Source: Eremomyces bilateralis CBS 781.70 (lineage: Eukaryota > Ascomycota > Dothideomycetes > Eremomycetales > Eremomycetaceae). From it: a stretch of DNA of 64,000 bases. The stretch covers positions 2,049,910 through 2,113,909 of the forward strand of contig NW_022985068.1 in assembly GCF_010015585.1 (NCBI RefSeq), given 5' to 3'. The notes beneath the pieces are model-generated. The model had not been told where the DNA came from. It saw only the letters and a program-made list of their open reading frames with translations, and searched no databases. Positions 25,223 through 36,622 of the stretch are shown in pieces. Position numbers and translations under genes: made by a program. Numbering within the stretch: the first letter of the stretch is position 1; every line of letters starts with the position of its first letter.

Positions 25223-27721
25223 ATGGCATCTTCCCAGACCGAGCAAAGACATCGACCAGTCGAGCAATCCGTCCAAATGCCGGTGAATGCGGTTTCGCAC
25301 CTAGTTTCGCCCCCTGTCGCTACCGGAATCGGACCCCCATCCGCGACATCGACACCCCAGCAACCACCTGCCTCCGATTCCGAATCTCGTCTGAAATCCA
25401 CCCAAGTAGAGGATGATGGTACTGGAAGTGGAAGCGAGACGGCAGAACCAATCACTCCGACCAGCGATGCGAATCACCATCGATTCCACGACCATGGCGA
25501 ATTGCCCGCGTCCGACCATCACATTCTGCCTCAATACGCGCCGGCCATGAATTTGAAACCTCCCACCCCCATACAGACCATCCCTAATACCACTTCTCCC
25601 ATATTAGAGTCACCATCGCGGTCGCCAACTCGGGCTACAAATCATTCCATCGCCCCTGGTCCGGATCCACTACGTCCACGACCAGTGTTTGTACCAAAGA
25701 CTCTCCCCGATACTCCTCCACCACCACGAAAATCTCCGTCGCAATCATCCAGCGAAGAGCCTGCAACACCGAAAGGTGGAATTGGCAAACGAGTGGGTAG
25801 CTTCGTGAAAAGTCGTCTTGGACGTACCTCATCAAGCAAAAACAAGAACAGTCTGGTCCCCGATGGCACCGACGCCAACTCCAACAACATCAACCGCCCC
25901 AACACAGGAGCAGTTGATTCCTCCACGCCAACACCCAAAGCCAAACGCATCAGCTCATTCTCCCTCTCCGTTCGAAACTCCCCGAACACGTCCAAGACCA
26001 ACTCGGGTACCAACACTCCTCCATCCCCAGCCTCGCCAATCGAGAACAATGCGTTAGAAAAGTCCCAGACATATAATGGCATTGCCGGTGGTCACTCGCA
26101 GTCAACATCTGGGATTGCACGGATGTCATCTCCCAGGCCAGGCGTTACCTGGGGCAGCGTCCCTTCGGGTAGTGGTCTGCAAGTGCCCGGACCCCATCGC
26201 CGCCGCTCCGCTAGTACCGACCAAATTCCCATCATCCGGCCGACGACCGATGATCAAGAAGGCGATCCGACCGATGGCCTACGGATTTCCTACTCCAAAA
26301 TGGCCGTCGAAGGCACCGGCCTCAAAGCTCGCCGGTTAAGCACGAGTCTCCCGGGCGAGTTTTGGGTGGATTTCTGCGAACTCGAAAAGGAATACAAATC
26401 GCCAAGCATCTTCCCCGGCCGACGTGGTCATCTAGTGGGCAAAGGCGCTACGGCGACCGTCACATTGATGCAGCGGCGCGGTGGACACAAAGATGAGCTA
26501 TATGCCGTCAAGGAGTTCCGTGGGAAGGACAAGTCCGAGGCTGAGGAGGAGTACATTCAGAAAGTCAAGTCGGAGTTCAGCATCGCCAAGAGTCTACATC
26601 ATCCCAACATTGTCGACACGGTGCAATTGTGTGTGCAACATGGTCGTTGGAACCATGTTATGGAGTACTGCCACGTGGGAGAGCTCTATACCCTCGTTGA
26701 GAGAGGGTTATTCCGTACCTACTACAAACTGGAAGACCGGCTGTGTTTCTTCAAGCAGATCGCTCGGGGGATTGATTATTTGCACAGTCACGGCATCGCA
26801 CATCGAGACATCAAGCTGGAAAATTTGCTTATGACGAATGAGGGCTACATCAAAATCACGGACTTCGGAGTCTCGGAGGTATTCTGTGGCGCCCATCCAG
26901 GATTACGAGAGAGCGGCGGCCAGTGTGGAAAAGATATGGGCGAGATTCGTCGATGTGCTCCGGGCATATGCGGTAGTTTGCCGTACATTGCGCCGGAGGT
27001 GTTGGAAAAGAACGGTACGTACTTGTCTGAGCTCCTTGTGCTTTTCATATCCCTTGTCATTTTCGATGTTGCATTCGCCCTTTATTCACCGTTGCATTCC
27101 CTCCGCCTTCCCCCGCATCCCATCATCCAATGACGTCACCTCATCCCGAAATATTGCCAGTCTTTCCGATTATGATTTTGACAACTTCGTTCCGACCATG
27201 CTGACACCGTCACATCAGGCGACTATGACCCGCGACCGCTCGACGTCTGGTCCTGCGCCATTGTCTTCCTCACCATGACCTATAGTGGTTCACCTTGGCA
27301 AGCCGCCAAGCCTGAATACCAGCACTACGCCAAATTCGCCAAAGGTTGGAGCGACTGGCTCGCCGTGCATCCTGACGGCATGATCAACGATGGTGTGGAG
27401 GGCACTCCGAAATGTGGCCCTGTTTTTGCCCGTCTCGACTCCGCACCCCTGAAACGTTTGATGTTGAAAATGCTTCACCCCGACCCCAAGAAGCGCATCA
27501 GTATGGCTGACGCGCTTCGCACTGGACTCTTGAAGAGCGTGGATTGTTGTTCGGCGGAAAGCTTCGAAGAACCTGAACAACGGGGTGCTGTCGATGCTAC
27601 CAGCAAGAAGAGCTGCAAGGCAAACCGAGTGCTCAAGAAACATTCACATTTGCCACCTCGCGAACATAAGACGCCGAGGGTGCTACGACATCGTTTCGAT
27701 ATGGGCGATGGGTACTCATGA
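25223..27721 (+). CDS. serine/threonine protein kinase of the HAL4/SAT4 (NPR1/HAL5) family
   Basis: Kinases of this family tune plasma-membrane transporters, for example potassium uptake and salt tolerance in yeast. Exons 25223-27014 and 27219-27721 (intron 204 nt, longer than its neighbours) give 764 aa. Residues 1-390 are Ser/Pro/Thr-rich and disordered-looking. The catalytic domain shows a glycine loop (GKGATATV), the lysine in YAVKEFRG, HRDIKLENLL, DFGVSEVF and LPYIAPEV. The distal lobe, DVWSCAIVFLTMTYSGSPWQ, follows the intron. The C-terminus, HLPPREHKTPRVLRHRFDMG, resembles the tail of fungal HAL4/SAT4 proteins. All catalytic motifs are intact. The true start may lie further upstream (see the 24884-25127 leader). 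Confidence 0.88.
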
Positions 27722-28647
27722 GAGCAGCACTTCCCACATCCGAGTACATTGGAGAGAGGTCTAGAATAATATCACTTACTGTTTCGTGTAATTTGGTATA
27801 TCTCCAGACTGACAGGAATGTACATAGTCGTCGGATCCGACGAGTTTCCACGGCATGGTTGTTTATACCATGAAGTCCGTCGCAATTAATTGGGATGGGC
27901 ATGGCCCAAAAAATAGGAGATACCATGCATAGTGCTTGTAAAATCTGTGTATGATAGAACCCGAGGCACCGGTTGATAAGCTCAGTAAAAGGCATGAATT
28001 GAGTTCGGCTTTGACTAGGTTCCATGGAGTCCGCCGGGTAGACAGAACTCTTATTCAAAAGGATGAATTACACGTTTCACCGTATGGTCGAACCGTGGAC
28101 AGATTCCAATCAAACTAAGGTATTTTCTATCAACCGGATGGTTTCGTTTCTCTGGTTCGTGATGTGTTGCTCGCCACCAGCGGTTACAGAGTAGCAAATA
28201 TATAAATTGAGACCGCGCAGACCAGGATAGTACGTGCAATCGTCATATACGAGGACAAGGTGATGGAGATCGTATTCACTTGAGGTGCACTGTTTAAGCA
28301 CATCATTCTCCGGATTTTCGAACACACATAGTATCCAGGACTCAATGTCAACGAGAACTAAAATTCAAGACCCAATTTACTAGAGCTGGCCGAATGCCTT
28401 GGGATTCTCCTGTCCCGGTAACAGGAATGGAGGCTGAATCGTAGAGCCGGACCCCACCTGAATTGTATCCGAAGCGTAAAGCGATAGACGACTGACAAGA
28501 AAGAGGAATTGGACCCTTATCAGGTTCAACTGCGAAAAGAATAACGAATTGAAGCCCGATTATTGCAAGATTGCACTATATTTTACCTCTTTGCCCGAAC
28601 TAGTAGGTAGGTACCTTACTGTGCCAGTACCAATTCAAGTTTTGAAG
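27722..28647. other. intergenic, no gene seen
   Basis: Holds the kinase 3' UTR and the SDR promoter. No coding frame is supported on either strand. Confidence 0.6.
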
Positions 28648-29654
28648 ATGCCTGGGACGATTGATGGCAACCCGGCAAGTCTGCCATTCTCCGTCACTGG
28701 AAAATCTGCCATAGTAACGGGAGCTGGATCTGGTGCGTCTTTTAAAAGTCACGAAACCATCACGATGGAAACTCGCTAATGGTAGCAGGTATCAACTACT
28801 GGTTCGCAAAGCTGTTGTTACAGAGAGGTTGCAATGTCCTCATTGCAGATATTGCCCTCCTCCCTGAGGCGAAAGTACTCCTGGAACAATACACTTCTCA
28901 GCCTCGTGCCATTTTTCACAATACCGACGTTACCAGCTGGCCTGACCTGGACTCCATGTTTGACGCTGGAGTTACTGCATTCGGAAATATTGATCTGGTG
29001 TGTCCCGGCGCGGGAATCTACGAACCCCACTGGAGCAACTTCTGGCATCCTCCTGGTACCTCTGTGAGCAAGGATGCGGTGGACGGCGGGCGATATAGCA
29101 TTCTGGATATCAACGTGACGCACCCAACCCGTGTGACGCAGATGGCGATATCGCATTTCCTCAATCCTCCCCCTGGTATCGAGAAAGTCAGCCCTGCCAA
29201 CCCGAAACGGATCGTGCATATATCCTCTGTTGCAGGCCACGTTTCAGGCCTGGCTAACCCCATGTACATCGCTTCCAAACATGCGATGCATGGCCTCGTT
29301 CGAAGCCTTGCCATGTTGGAGACGATCGGCATACGCGTTAACGCGGTTGCGCCGGGACTGGTGAAAACCCCGCTGTGGACCGATCACCCGGAGAAGATGA
29401 AGTTGGTAAATGAGGATAAGGACCAGTTCTGTACTCCGGAACAGATTGCGGACAGCATGTTGAGGTTATGTGAGAAGGAGGACATGGTTGGAGGTATCAT
29501 CCTCGAGGTGTTGCCACAAGAGCGGATCGTGCAGGAATACAACGACCCTGGCCCAAACCCCGAGCATCTTTCCCTTAGCAACGGGAGAAAAGGAGTGGAA
29601 GACGTGTTCGGTTGGTTGGGGAAAGCTGGCTGGGGGGTTAAAGGGAATGTATGA
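28648..29654 (+). CDS. short-chain dehydrogenase/reductase
   Basis: NAD(P)-dependent oxidoreductase of the classical SDR fold, 316 aa. Exons 28648-28732 and 28789-29654, intron 56 nt. The intron splits the cofactor motif, which becomes TGAGSGI (residues 24-30) only after splicing. An acidic residue after the second strand (LIAD) suggests NAD preference. Further motifs are CPGAGIYEP, ISSVAGH and the catalytic pair YIASK (Tyr188, Lys192), followed by NAVAPGLVKTPL. It resembles 15-hydroxyprostaglandin-dehydrogenase-like fungal SDRs. The substrate cannot be told from sequence. It is convergent with the methyltransferase gene, whose stop lies 92 nt away. Confidence 0.88.
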
Positions 29655-29746
29655 AAAGATGGCGATATCGGACTGTGCCAGAGGAAGCGTACCTGTGATA
29701 CTTTGATGTCTTTGAGTCTCGGCCCATATAGGTGACAATCATGTAG

Positions 29747-30542
29747 TTACGCTTTTTCATCCTTTTGGAAACATAGAGTGACAACTTGTTGACCACTTCT
29801 TCCTCCGAACGTATAAGTCGGATATTTGATGCGATCCCTTAAAACCAGATTGCTCTCGTCAGAGATGAGCCACGAAATGACCTCATCTTCCGTCCAGTTG
29901 CAGCTTGTAATAATGAGAAGACCTCCCGGTCTCACCAATCGCTGGAGCCGGTCACCGTAGCCTTCACATAACCGGCGACCTTGTTCATCTAGCTCGCTAG
30001 AAAGACTGATAGCATCGAACGTCCCTTTATCAAGGGCAACATCAAGTCCATCTTCAGGGGGAAACCAATCCCCAGGAGGGTCTTTCATGATATCCCACTT
30101 TCGGAATTGAAGTGCAAGTCGGTCGGGAGGGACGTTGTCGTCGATTACAATACCCCTCGTTTTGGAATCAACAATCTGAATTGCCAAATCTATGCTCTGC
30201 TGGCTGTAGTCCACACCAACCAGACTTCCTTCCCAGCCTTCTTCACGGAGACTAAAGAGCATATGGCCATTTCCGGTGCCAATATCAACGAATGATGCCG
30301 TACTTTTCGAAAGCACTCCCTCATCGGACAATGACTCCAGAAAATCGAGTACTCGCTCCTCAGCTGCAGCATCCGAGAACCACACTGTTCCTTCATCCGA
30401 AGGTTCGGCCTGATGGTTTACAATCTCGTTCGCATATGCTTGCTCCCAGCTGCTCACCGTTAGTATGCGGAAATCATTCGGTGTTCACTTCTTACTATTC
30501 TTTTGTGCCGAGTTGGCTCGCAGGAAGATGCTCCGGGGCCAT
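29747..30542 (-). CDS. EFM4: EFM4-type protein-lysine N-methyltransferase (eEF1A)
   Basis: Seven-beta-strand SAM-dependent enzyme; yeast Efm4 methylates a lysine of elongation factor eEF1A. Exon 1 is 30542-30496 and exon 2 is 30449-29747, giving 249 aa. The 46-nt intron has a perfect TACTAAC branch site. Splicing yields LGTKEYWEQAYANEI, the conserved EFM4 entry motif, which is why I place the start in the upstream exon. SAM-binding motif I is VDIGTGNGHMLFSL and the following acidic strand is LVGVDYS. ALDKGTFDAISLS and IITSCNWTEDE follow. Only 297 bp separate its ATG from that of the polymerase eta gene on the other strand. Confidence 0.88.
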
Positions 30543-30839
30543 CTTGATCTGGAGATTACGGAGATACCGTAGTACATGAAGCCTGTGTGAGCATCAGACG
30601 CGAAAATGCGAATTATTTCTCTCCTCTCAGTCCGGTCAGGTGATTGTGTGAAGTCGCGAGGTCCCGTGACCACGCGTTTTGAATCACGCGAACGCGCTGC
30701 CAATTATCAATGAACATCGCGTGCGCAACCAACAGAAGATGGAACCTATATTCATGCATTCAATGGCAACAATAGCGTAACTGAATTATTGATCATCTGT
30801 TGCAGCAGGAATAACAATGGTCATGGACTTCAGTCCGAT
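30543..30839. promoter_or_regulatory. shared divergent promoter of EFM4 and RAD30 genes
   Basis: 297 bp between two divergent ATGs must serve both genes. No specific binding motif is identified. Confidence 0.5.
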
Positions 30840-32870
30840 ATGTCCTCCTCGCAACCATTCGTCTCCTCCCTTCCGACCTGTCCAAACTCGCGCTTCACCT
30901 TCCGACACCTCCAACAACTGTCTCAGTATAGTACTACCACACCACTTCGCGTCATAGCCCTCGTGGATCTCGATGCCTTTTATGCCCAATGCGAGATTGT
31001 CCGCCTTGGCCTTCCTCCGACCACCCCACTGGGAGTACAGCAGTGGCAAGCTCTGATCGCAATCAACTACCCCGCAAGAGAATTTGGCCTCAGTCGGCAC
31101 GTAACACCTCAGGAGGCACGAGAGAAGTGCCCGGAGGTCGTGCTACCACACGTGCCAACATGGAAAGAAGGGGACGATCGGTGGCGGTACCGCGAGGACG
31201 ATGACCGGGATATTGCGACGCATAAGGTATCGCTGGACCCATATCGCTTGGAAAGTCGCAAGATTGTTCAAGTCATCAAGGAGACATTGCCCAGCCACCT
31301 CCAACGTGTTGAAAAAGCCAGCATCGATGAAGTTTTCCTGGATCTGTCGGCGCATATCCACTCGATACTGCTGGAACGCTTTCCAGAGCTCCAAGGACCT
31401 CCCGACGATCCGGCGGAGCTGTTACCCGAACCACCTACCAGCGCGATCGATTGGGATGCGGATAAGCTTATCAACCTGGATGATGACGAAGAGCAAGATC
31501 ACGATTGGGATGATATCGCTATGGCGATTGGAGCGGAAATCGTGCGAGGTTTAAGGGATGCCGTGCGGACACAGTTGAAATACACTTGCTCAGGAGGAAT
31601 TGCACGCAACAAGATGCTTGCAAAGCTTGGAGCGGGGCACAAGAAACCGAATTCACAAACAGTGATACGGAATCGCGCTATATCCCAATTCCTTTCCCCC
31701 CTGAAATTTACCAAGATCCGGAATCTGGGTGGCAAGTTAGGTGACCAGCTTGTTTCCCACTTTCATACCGACTCTATCACCGAACTCCTTTCTACTTCTC
31801 TTGGTGGTTTGAAGCGTCGTTTGGATGACGATACCGCCGCTTGGGTCTATTCAACACTCCGAGGCATCGACCATAGTGAGGTGAATCCCCGAACTCGAAT
31901 CAAATCCATGCTCTCTGCGAAATCATTCCAACCCACGATCAATTCCTGGGATGCTGCCGTCAAATGGCTAAGGATCTTCGCAGCGGATATCTTCCTTCGA
32001 TGCATGGAAGAGGGAGTTTTGGAGAACCGAAGGCGACCAAAGACCCTGGCGTTGCATTTCCGGCAGGGAAACACAACACGAAGTCGTCAGGCACCCATTT
32101 CTAGCGCGAAAAAAGCCATGACTGAAGATGGCCTATTGAACGCAGGGAAGGGACTGCTAGCCCAAGTCGTGTCCGAGGGAAGGGCCTGGCCATGTCGACA
32201 TCTTAGTCTATCGGTTGGAGGTTTTGAAGACTGCGTCGAAGAAAACAAGGGGATTGGGAACTTTTTGCTGAGAGGTGAGGAGGCGAGGATGATGAATGAA
32301 GAGGTGCTTCAGAGGGATAAGAGATGGGAAGAGGAGGGTGACGAAGGGTATAACGTTACAGCGATTGCTAGTGTAGGAACGAAATCAGCGAAGAGAAAAA
32401 GACCCCATGGCGATACAGGCGCGCTACATAAATTCCTCCGACCAACATCAGAACTGTTTCGTCCTGATCTGGGTAGTCGGTCTCATGCAGTTCATACCAA
32501 CATGTCTGCCTCGATCGAAATGAGCGGCTCGCACCCGAAGACATCGGCATTACCCCCTAGTATTGGTTCCAGGGCAGAGAATTCCGGCTCGCCCTGTCCC
32601 CGCTGCAGCACGGCGATTTCGCCTTCGTCCAAAGATGAACACGCCGATTGGCATTTTGCCTCCGATCTTTCCACCCAACTGGCTGCTGAGTCCCCGACCA
32701 GAAATCGACCTCCAGACATAATATCTGAGAGAAGTCGGAGGGGGGTTAATACCCAGGATGGAAATGCCAGTGGGAAGGGAAATGGTAGAGCCAGGGGTAG
32801 ACCGAAGAAGAACGAAGTTGGAATGGCAAAGGGGCAAATGAGATTGACCTTTGGGAACGGTCAGAACTAG
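30840..32870 (+). CDS. RAD30: DNA polymerase eta (Y-family translesion polymerase)
   Basis: Bypasses UV photoproducts and other lesions. Single exon, 676 aa, from ATG 30840 (MSSSQPFVSS); an in-frame region further upstream lacks ATG. Catalytic metal ligands are visible in LVDLDAFYAQCE (Asp43, Asp45) and ASIDEVFLDLS (Asp163, Glu164). The palm/fingers region shows GLSRHVTPQEAREKCP, which fits a eta subtype, and SGGIARNKMLAKLGAG, the helix-hairpin-helix lead-in. The C-terminus carries a UBZ-type zinc finger (CPRC from residue 586, then HADWH) and a possible PCNA-binding tail, KGQMRLTFG. An acidic insert (DDDEEQDHDWDD) sits in the palm as in other fungal members. Confidence 0.93.
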   Translation: MSSSQPFVSSLPTCPNSRFTFRHLQQLSQYSTTTPLRVIALVDLDAFYAQCEIVRLGLPPTTPLGVQQWQALIAINYPAREFGLSRHVTPQEAREKCPEVVLPHVPTWKEGDDRWRYREDDDRDIATHKVSLDPYRLESRKIVQVIKETLPSHLQRVEKASIDEVFLDLSAHIHSILLERFPELQGPPDDPAELLPEPPTSAIDWDADKLINLDDDEEQDHDWDDIAMAIGAEIVRGLRDAVRTQLKYTCSGGIARNKMLAKLGAGHKKPNSQTVIRNRAISQFLSPLKFTKIRNLGGKLGDQLVSHFHTDSITELLSTSLGGLKRRLDDDTAAWVYSTLRGIDHSEVNPRTRIKSMLSAKSFQPTINSWDAAVKWLRIFAADIFLRCMEEGVLENRRRPKTLALHFRQGNTTRSRQAPISSAKKAMTEDGLLNAGKGLLAQVVSEGRAWPCRHLSLSVGGFEDCVEENKGIGNFLLRGEEARMMNEEVLQRDKRWEEEGDEGYNVTAIASVGTKSAKRKRPHGDTGALHKFLRPTSELFRPDLGSRSHAVHTNMSASIEMSGSHPKTSALPPSIGSRAENSGSPCPRCSTAISPSSKDEHADWHFASDLSTQLAAESPTRNRPPDIISERSRRGVNTQDGNASGKGNGRARGRPKKNEVGMAKGQMRLTFGNGQN

Positions 32871-33193
32871 ACACTTTCTATCATGTAAGGAACCGTTGTA
32901 CAATTCAAACCCGAAAAACGAGATCTTGCCAGCACGAAAGATGAACGGAACACCTCCAGGCATACTAATCAACATGGTCTTCCATTTCGCTTTCCTGAGT
33001 ATATCGCATTGCCTATGAATCCATTATCCATTTAGAACCTGTCAAGTTGCGAGATGACTGCGAAATAGCTTCAATCGGTACCGACGGCAATGGTCGTCCA
33101 TGGCGGTGGTTCCCTATAAAGGGAGGATAGAAACTGCACCACCGCAGTCTAGCACCTCCATCATTCCATCAGGGTCGTTTATTCGTCCGCGTC
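32871..33193. other. convergent 3' intergenic region
   Basis: 322 bp between two converging stop codons; contains 3' UTRs and nothing else visible. Confidence 0.5.
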
Positions 33194-34982
33194 CTATTCT
33201 TCCATTTGCCCAAACATGCCTTCATCATCGCTCATGGCCCGTTCGTCCACGATTCGACTAGTCCCGTTCCATTCATCGTCGTCCTCCATCTCCATCTTCA
33301 TGACTTCATGGTCTCCCATCTCGACGTCTCGATCAGCATCCAGTCTCAACTTTCGTGCCGGAGCGCCAGTGCTCACAGCTCCAACGGGGAATACTTTCTG
33401 CTCGATCGGACTGACTGGTGGACGACGCGGCGCGGATTGGCTATTGGTGAAGTGCGAAAAGGAATTCGAGATAGATCCGGCATACTGGCTAGTTCCTGGC
33501 CCCGAACCGGAAAGATATTGAGCTGGGAGTGGAGGGACTGGCGGTACGTCTGGGGGCAACATGACCGGGCCAGTTTTTGGAGTACCGTAGCTACAACTCA
33601 ACAAACCAACCGCGGCGGCTAGATCGGCCGACGTTGAATCATCATCTTCTTTCTCCTCGTCGATGCCACTAACCACATTTCCACTCGACCCACCCCCGGA
33701 AATGCTATCCATTCCGCGAGAGATGGCGCCAACGGTATGGGATGAGGAGGCAGTCGGGTTCGTGGTAGCAGATGACGTACTCCATTGACGGTAGTGGGAC
33801 ATATAAGGTCGACCTTGAGGAGCGGACTCGGAAAAGCCGGGAGACGTTACGGCGGTGGCAGCGGTGGACGTGGAATTATATGAAGCGGACAGAGCTGACG
33901 ATGCATTGGAGGCGCTGCTAAATCGGTGCGTACGATCCAAATGAGATGGCGGAGCTTTGCGTCCATGTAATTCCCGACCGCCCGGCGGGGGTGTGGTTTC
34001 GGGAGAGGAAAGGGACATGGTGGAAAGGGCAGGATCCGGGTCTGGCGATGAGGTCGGATCGGATGATGCGGCTGGAGAGTCCGATGAATGGGATGATTCC
34101 GGACCGTCTTGATTCATGTTGACCAGTACCGAGGCGGCCTCGAGGAGTTGTACCTGCTGATGTTTCGAGATCAACAGCTTTGATGTATAAGACCATTCGG
34201 GAGTATGTTCCCATCTGCATGGAACCGTTAACTTTCGGCCTTCCCCGCTATGCGAATGAATAGGAAGCGCTCCGAAACAGAACATAGTACATGAAATTCG
34301 CGAAACAATAACTTGGTGTCAATCACATCCCCTGAATCAAGGGGATGTCCAGCGTGGGAGAAACTTGGAAAAGGGCTACCCACAAGTGCTTGGTGAGACA
34401 GCTACTATGCTTATACCCCTTTCCACAGGTTTCGCAACGCAATTCTACCGCGCTCCTTCGTCCTTCTCCTTTGCTCAACCTTGAGCCTTCGCTCGCTCTC
34501 CGTATGCGTGGCTTGCTAGCCGCCTTGTTCGCTTCGGGCATTGATGCCAGGTTCGGGCCATCAATCACAGCACTGCCGGTATGACCGTTGAGGACTGAAG
34601 TTGCGTTCTTCATTCCAGCCATTCCCTGAGCGAACACGGCGGAATGATTCGGCATGCTGCTGGGAAGTGCGAGATAACTCGACGATGTCCCTCGACTGGA
34701 CCTTGTTGTTGATTTCCGGCCAGAATCGCTACCAGGATCGGTGGGCGTGGACGAAGAACCCGATATCTCACGCGCAGCCGCAGCCATGGCAGCAGCATTG
34801 TTCGCAGCGGTCGACGACATACTCTTCCGTCGCGTCACTCGATGAAGTGGATTGATGCTCCCGACCGACAAGGAGTGCGAATGCGTACGGGGAGCGCGTG
34901 ATGTGTTCATGGCGTTCGAGATTGCGCTGGTCGAAAGTCGAGAATGGTGGGCATGATGTGCGCTCGTCGGACGAGGGTTCAT
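33194..34982 (-). CDS. C2H2 zinc-finger protein, probable transcription factor
   Basis: Exons 34982-34384 and 34214-33194 give 539 aa. The 169-nt intron (donor GTGGGT, acceptor ATGCAG) cuts through the single finger. After splicing it reads CETCGKGYKHSSCLTKHLWEH, a classical C-X2-C-X12-H-X3-H, followed by TPEWSYTSKLLISKHQQVQL. The rest is Ser/Thr/Pro/Ala-rich with an acidic C-terminus. Such single-finger proteins are conserved in Eurotiomycetes; targets are unknown. The N-terminus is unresolved: a good coding frame from ATG 35169 or 35166 (PTATVALSPYQPMCPP, STLRPPKLQM) almost surely precedes it. A CTTAC..TTTCTACAG acceptor just upstream of 34982 fits, but no phase-correct donor is visible. 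Confidence 0.75.
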
Positions 34983-36123
34983 GTCCTGTAGAAACGGGTA
35001 AGCGGCGATTCATCGGCATGAACCATCTCGGACTCATTTGAAGTTTAGGAGGTCGTAGAGTGGAGGGAATTTGGAGAGTTGGAGACGTTGGAGGACACAT
35101 TGGTTGATACGGGGAAAGGGCTACAGTAGCTGTTGGACCTGAACCAAAGATCGATTCCGAGACCATCATCAAGGTCGGGTCTATTTACCTTTGCTGCGGT
35201 CATTGTGAAACGATTTCAAACGACCCTCAAGTCCTCCTCGCCGCGATGGTACAGCTCGGACTTGAGAGTCGATCAGGGTTCGAGGAAACCAAATTGGGCG
35301 GGAAGATCGGGAGTAAGACAGAAGAGAGAGAGCTTGTGAGGGAAATGAGCGACGGCGGGGAAGCGTGGCAAGGTATGGGACACGACTAATACCGAGTTGA
35401 CAAGCGTCGGTAAGAAAGAGGGTCGATCCCGTTCAAAAGCGGTTCAAAAGCGGTTCGAGGCCATCAATTGAAACGATTGACGTGGGATGGAAACTGGAAA
35501 GGCAGATAACGAAGCGGGAAGAACCGAAAGAAAGAAACGTTATTGGGAAAGATGAACGAAAAGGCTGAAGTTGGAGAATGGGTGGGAAAGGGAGAGAATG
35601 GACAGCCTCAGGAAAAAAATATTTGGGAAGCGGAGAAAGAAAGGATTGGGATTCCAGGGAAGGCTGTAAGGTGGTGGCCTGTAACGAGTGAGGAGAGAAA
35701 GGGTAAGACCAAGCCACGAATCCGACTGACGACGGGGGAGGGGGGGCCTGCGTTCTTGACTTTGCCCTGTTGAGCGATGGCGAATTATTATTGGGAGGTG
35801 GAGAGGGGGGGAGGGGGGTGGGTAGAGGGAGGTACCTGTAATGGGGGAGAAAGAGGAGGGTGGATAGGGAGATACACGTAGCGAGAGCGTATAGAAGAGG
35901 AGAGTCTCGGACAGAGGAGGGCTATTATGGAGGGTGGAATGCCGAACAAGACAATCAATAAGGAATTATGGTCCGGAATATTACATATGTATCACAAGGA
36001 GATGTCAGGTATCTCCAGTTCAATCCATGAGCTCAAGTCTCCCACAGCCACAGTGGGTATCGATAATTATTATCTATGCGCGTGCAGCTCTCATTACAAA
36101 TCTCGGGAAAATCCCGTGGTATA

Positions 36124-36179
36124 TCTCAATTCTCAATTCTCAATTCTCAATTCTCAATTCTCAATTCTCAGTTCTCAGT
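36124..36179. repeat. 7-bp minisatellite, TCTCAAT x6 then TCTCAGT x2
   Basis: Eight uninterrupted 7-mers; the last two carry the same A-to-G change. They are followed by two copies of TTCATTGAG-like sequence. Confidence 0.92.
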
Positions 36180-36580
36180 TCATTGAGTTCATTGAGTTCA
36201 TCTTGGTAAGTACTATTAATTAATAATTCTTATTTCCATTCAATTCACCACGATTCTACTACGTACTTGCACGTTCATCCTTAAGGGCTCCACCCCTCCA
36301 CTCCTCCAGATCCTAGTGTGCCAGCCGATTACGCACAGAAGCCGATCCGGTGATGTACAGGCAACCTGGTCAGGTGGCTTGATGGTTTCCAGTGTTCCAG
36401 CGGCTATCAGCGATTGAGCGATGTCGACATGTCGTAGCACAGATTGTCATGCGGAGAGTCCGCTCGACTCTGGTTCTAATCTAGTCACCCCCGCTTTAAA
36501 AGAGCTTGTAAAACAGGCGGAACGTGGGGACAGTAGAGGCCGAGAGGTACAGGCGCACAGCACCCAGGCGTCGGAAGTTT

Positions 36581-36622
36581 GAAGTCCACAGTCAGAAGTC
36601 CACAGCCTGAAGTCCACAGCCA
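36581..36622. repeat. three 14-bp tandem copies (GAAGTCCACAGNCN)
   Basis: GAAGTCCACAG is repeated at exact 14-nt spacing three times with variable last bases. Confidence 0.85.

Noticed and set aside
32550-32975. Minus-strand frame of 141 codons at the end of the polymerase eta gene
   Set aside because: It lies antisense to the zinc-finger end of RAD30, has no domain, and runs into the 3' UTR.
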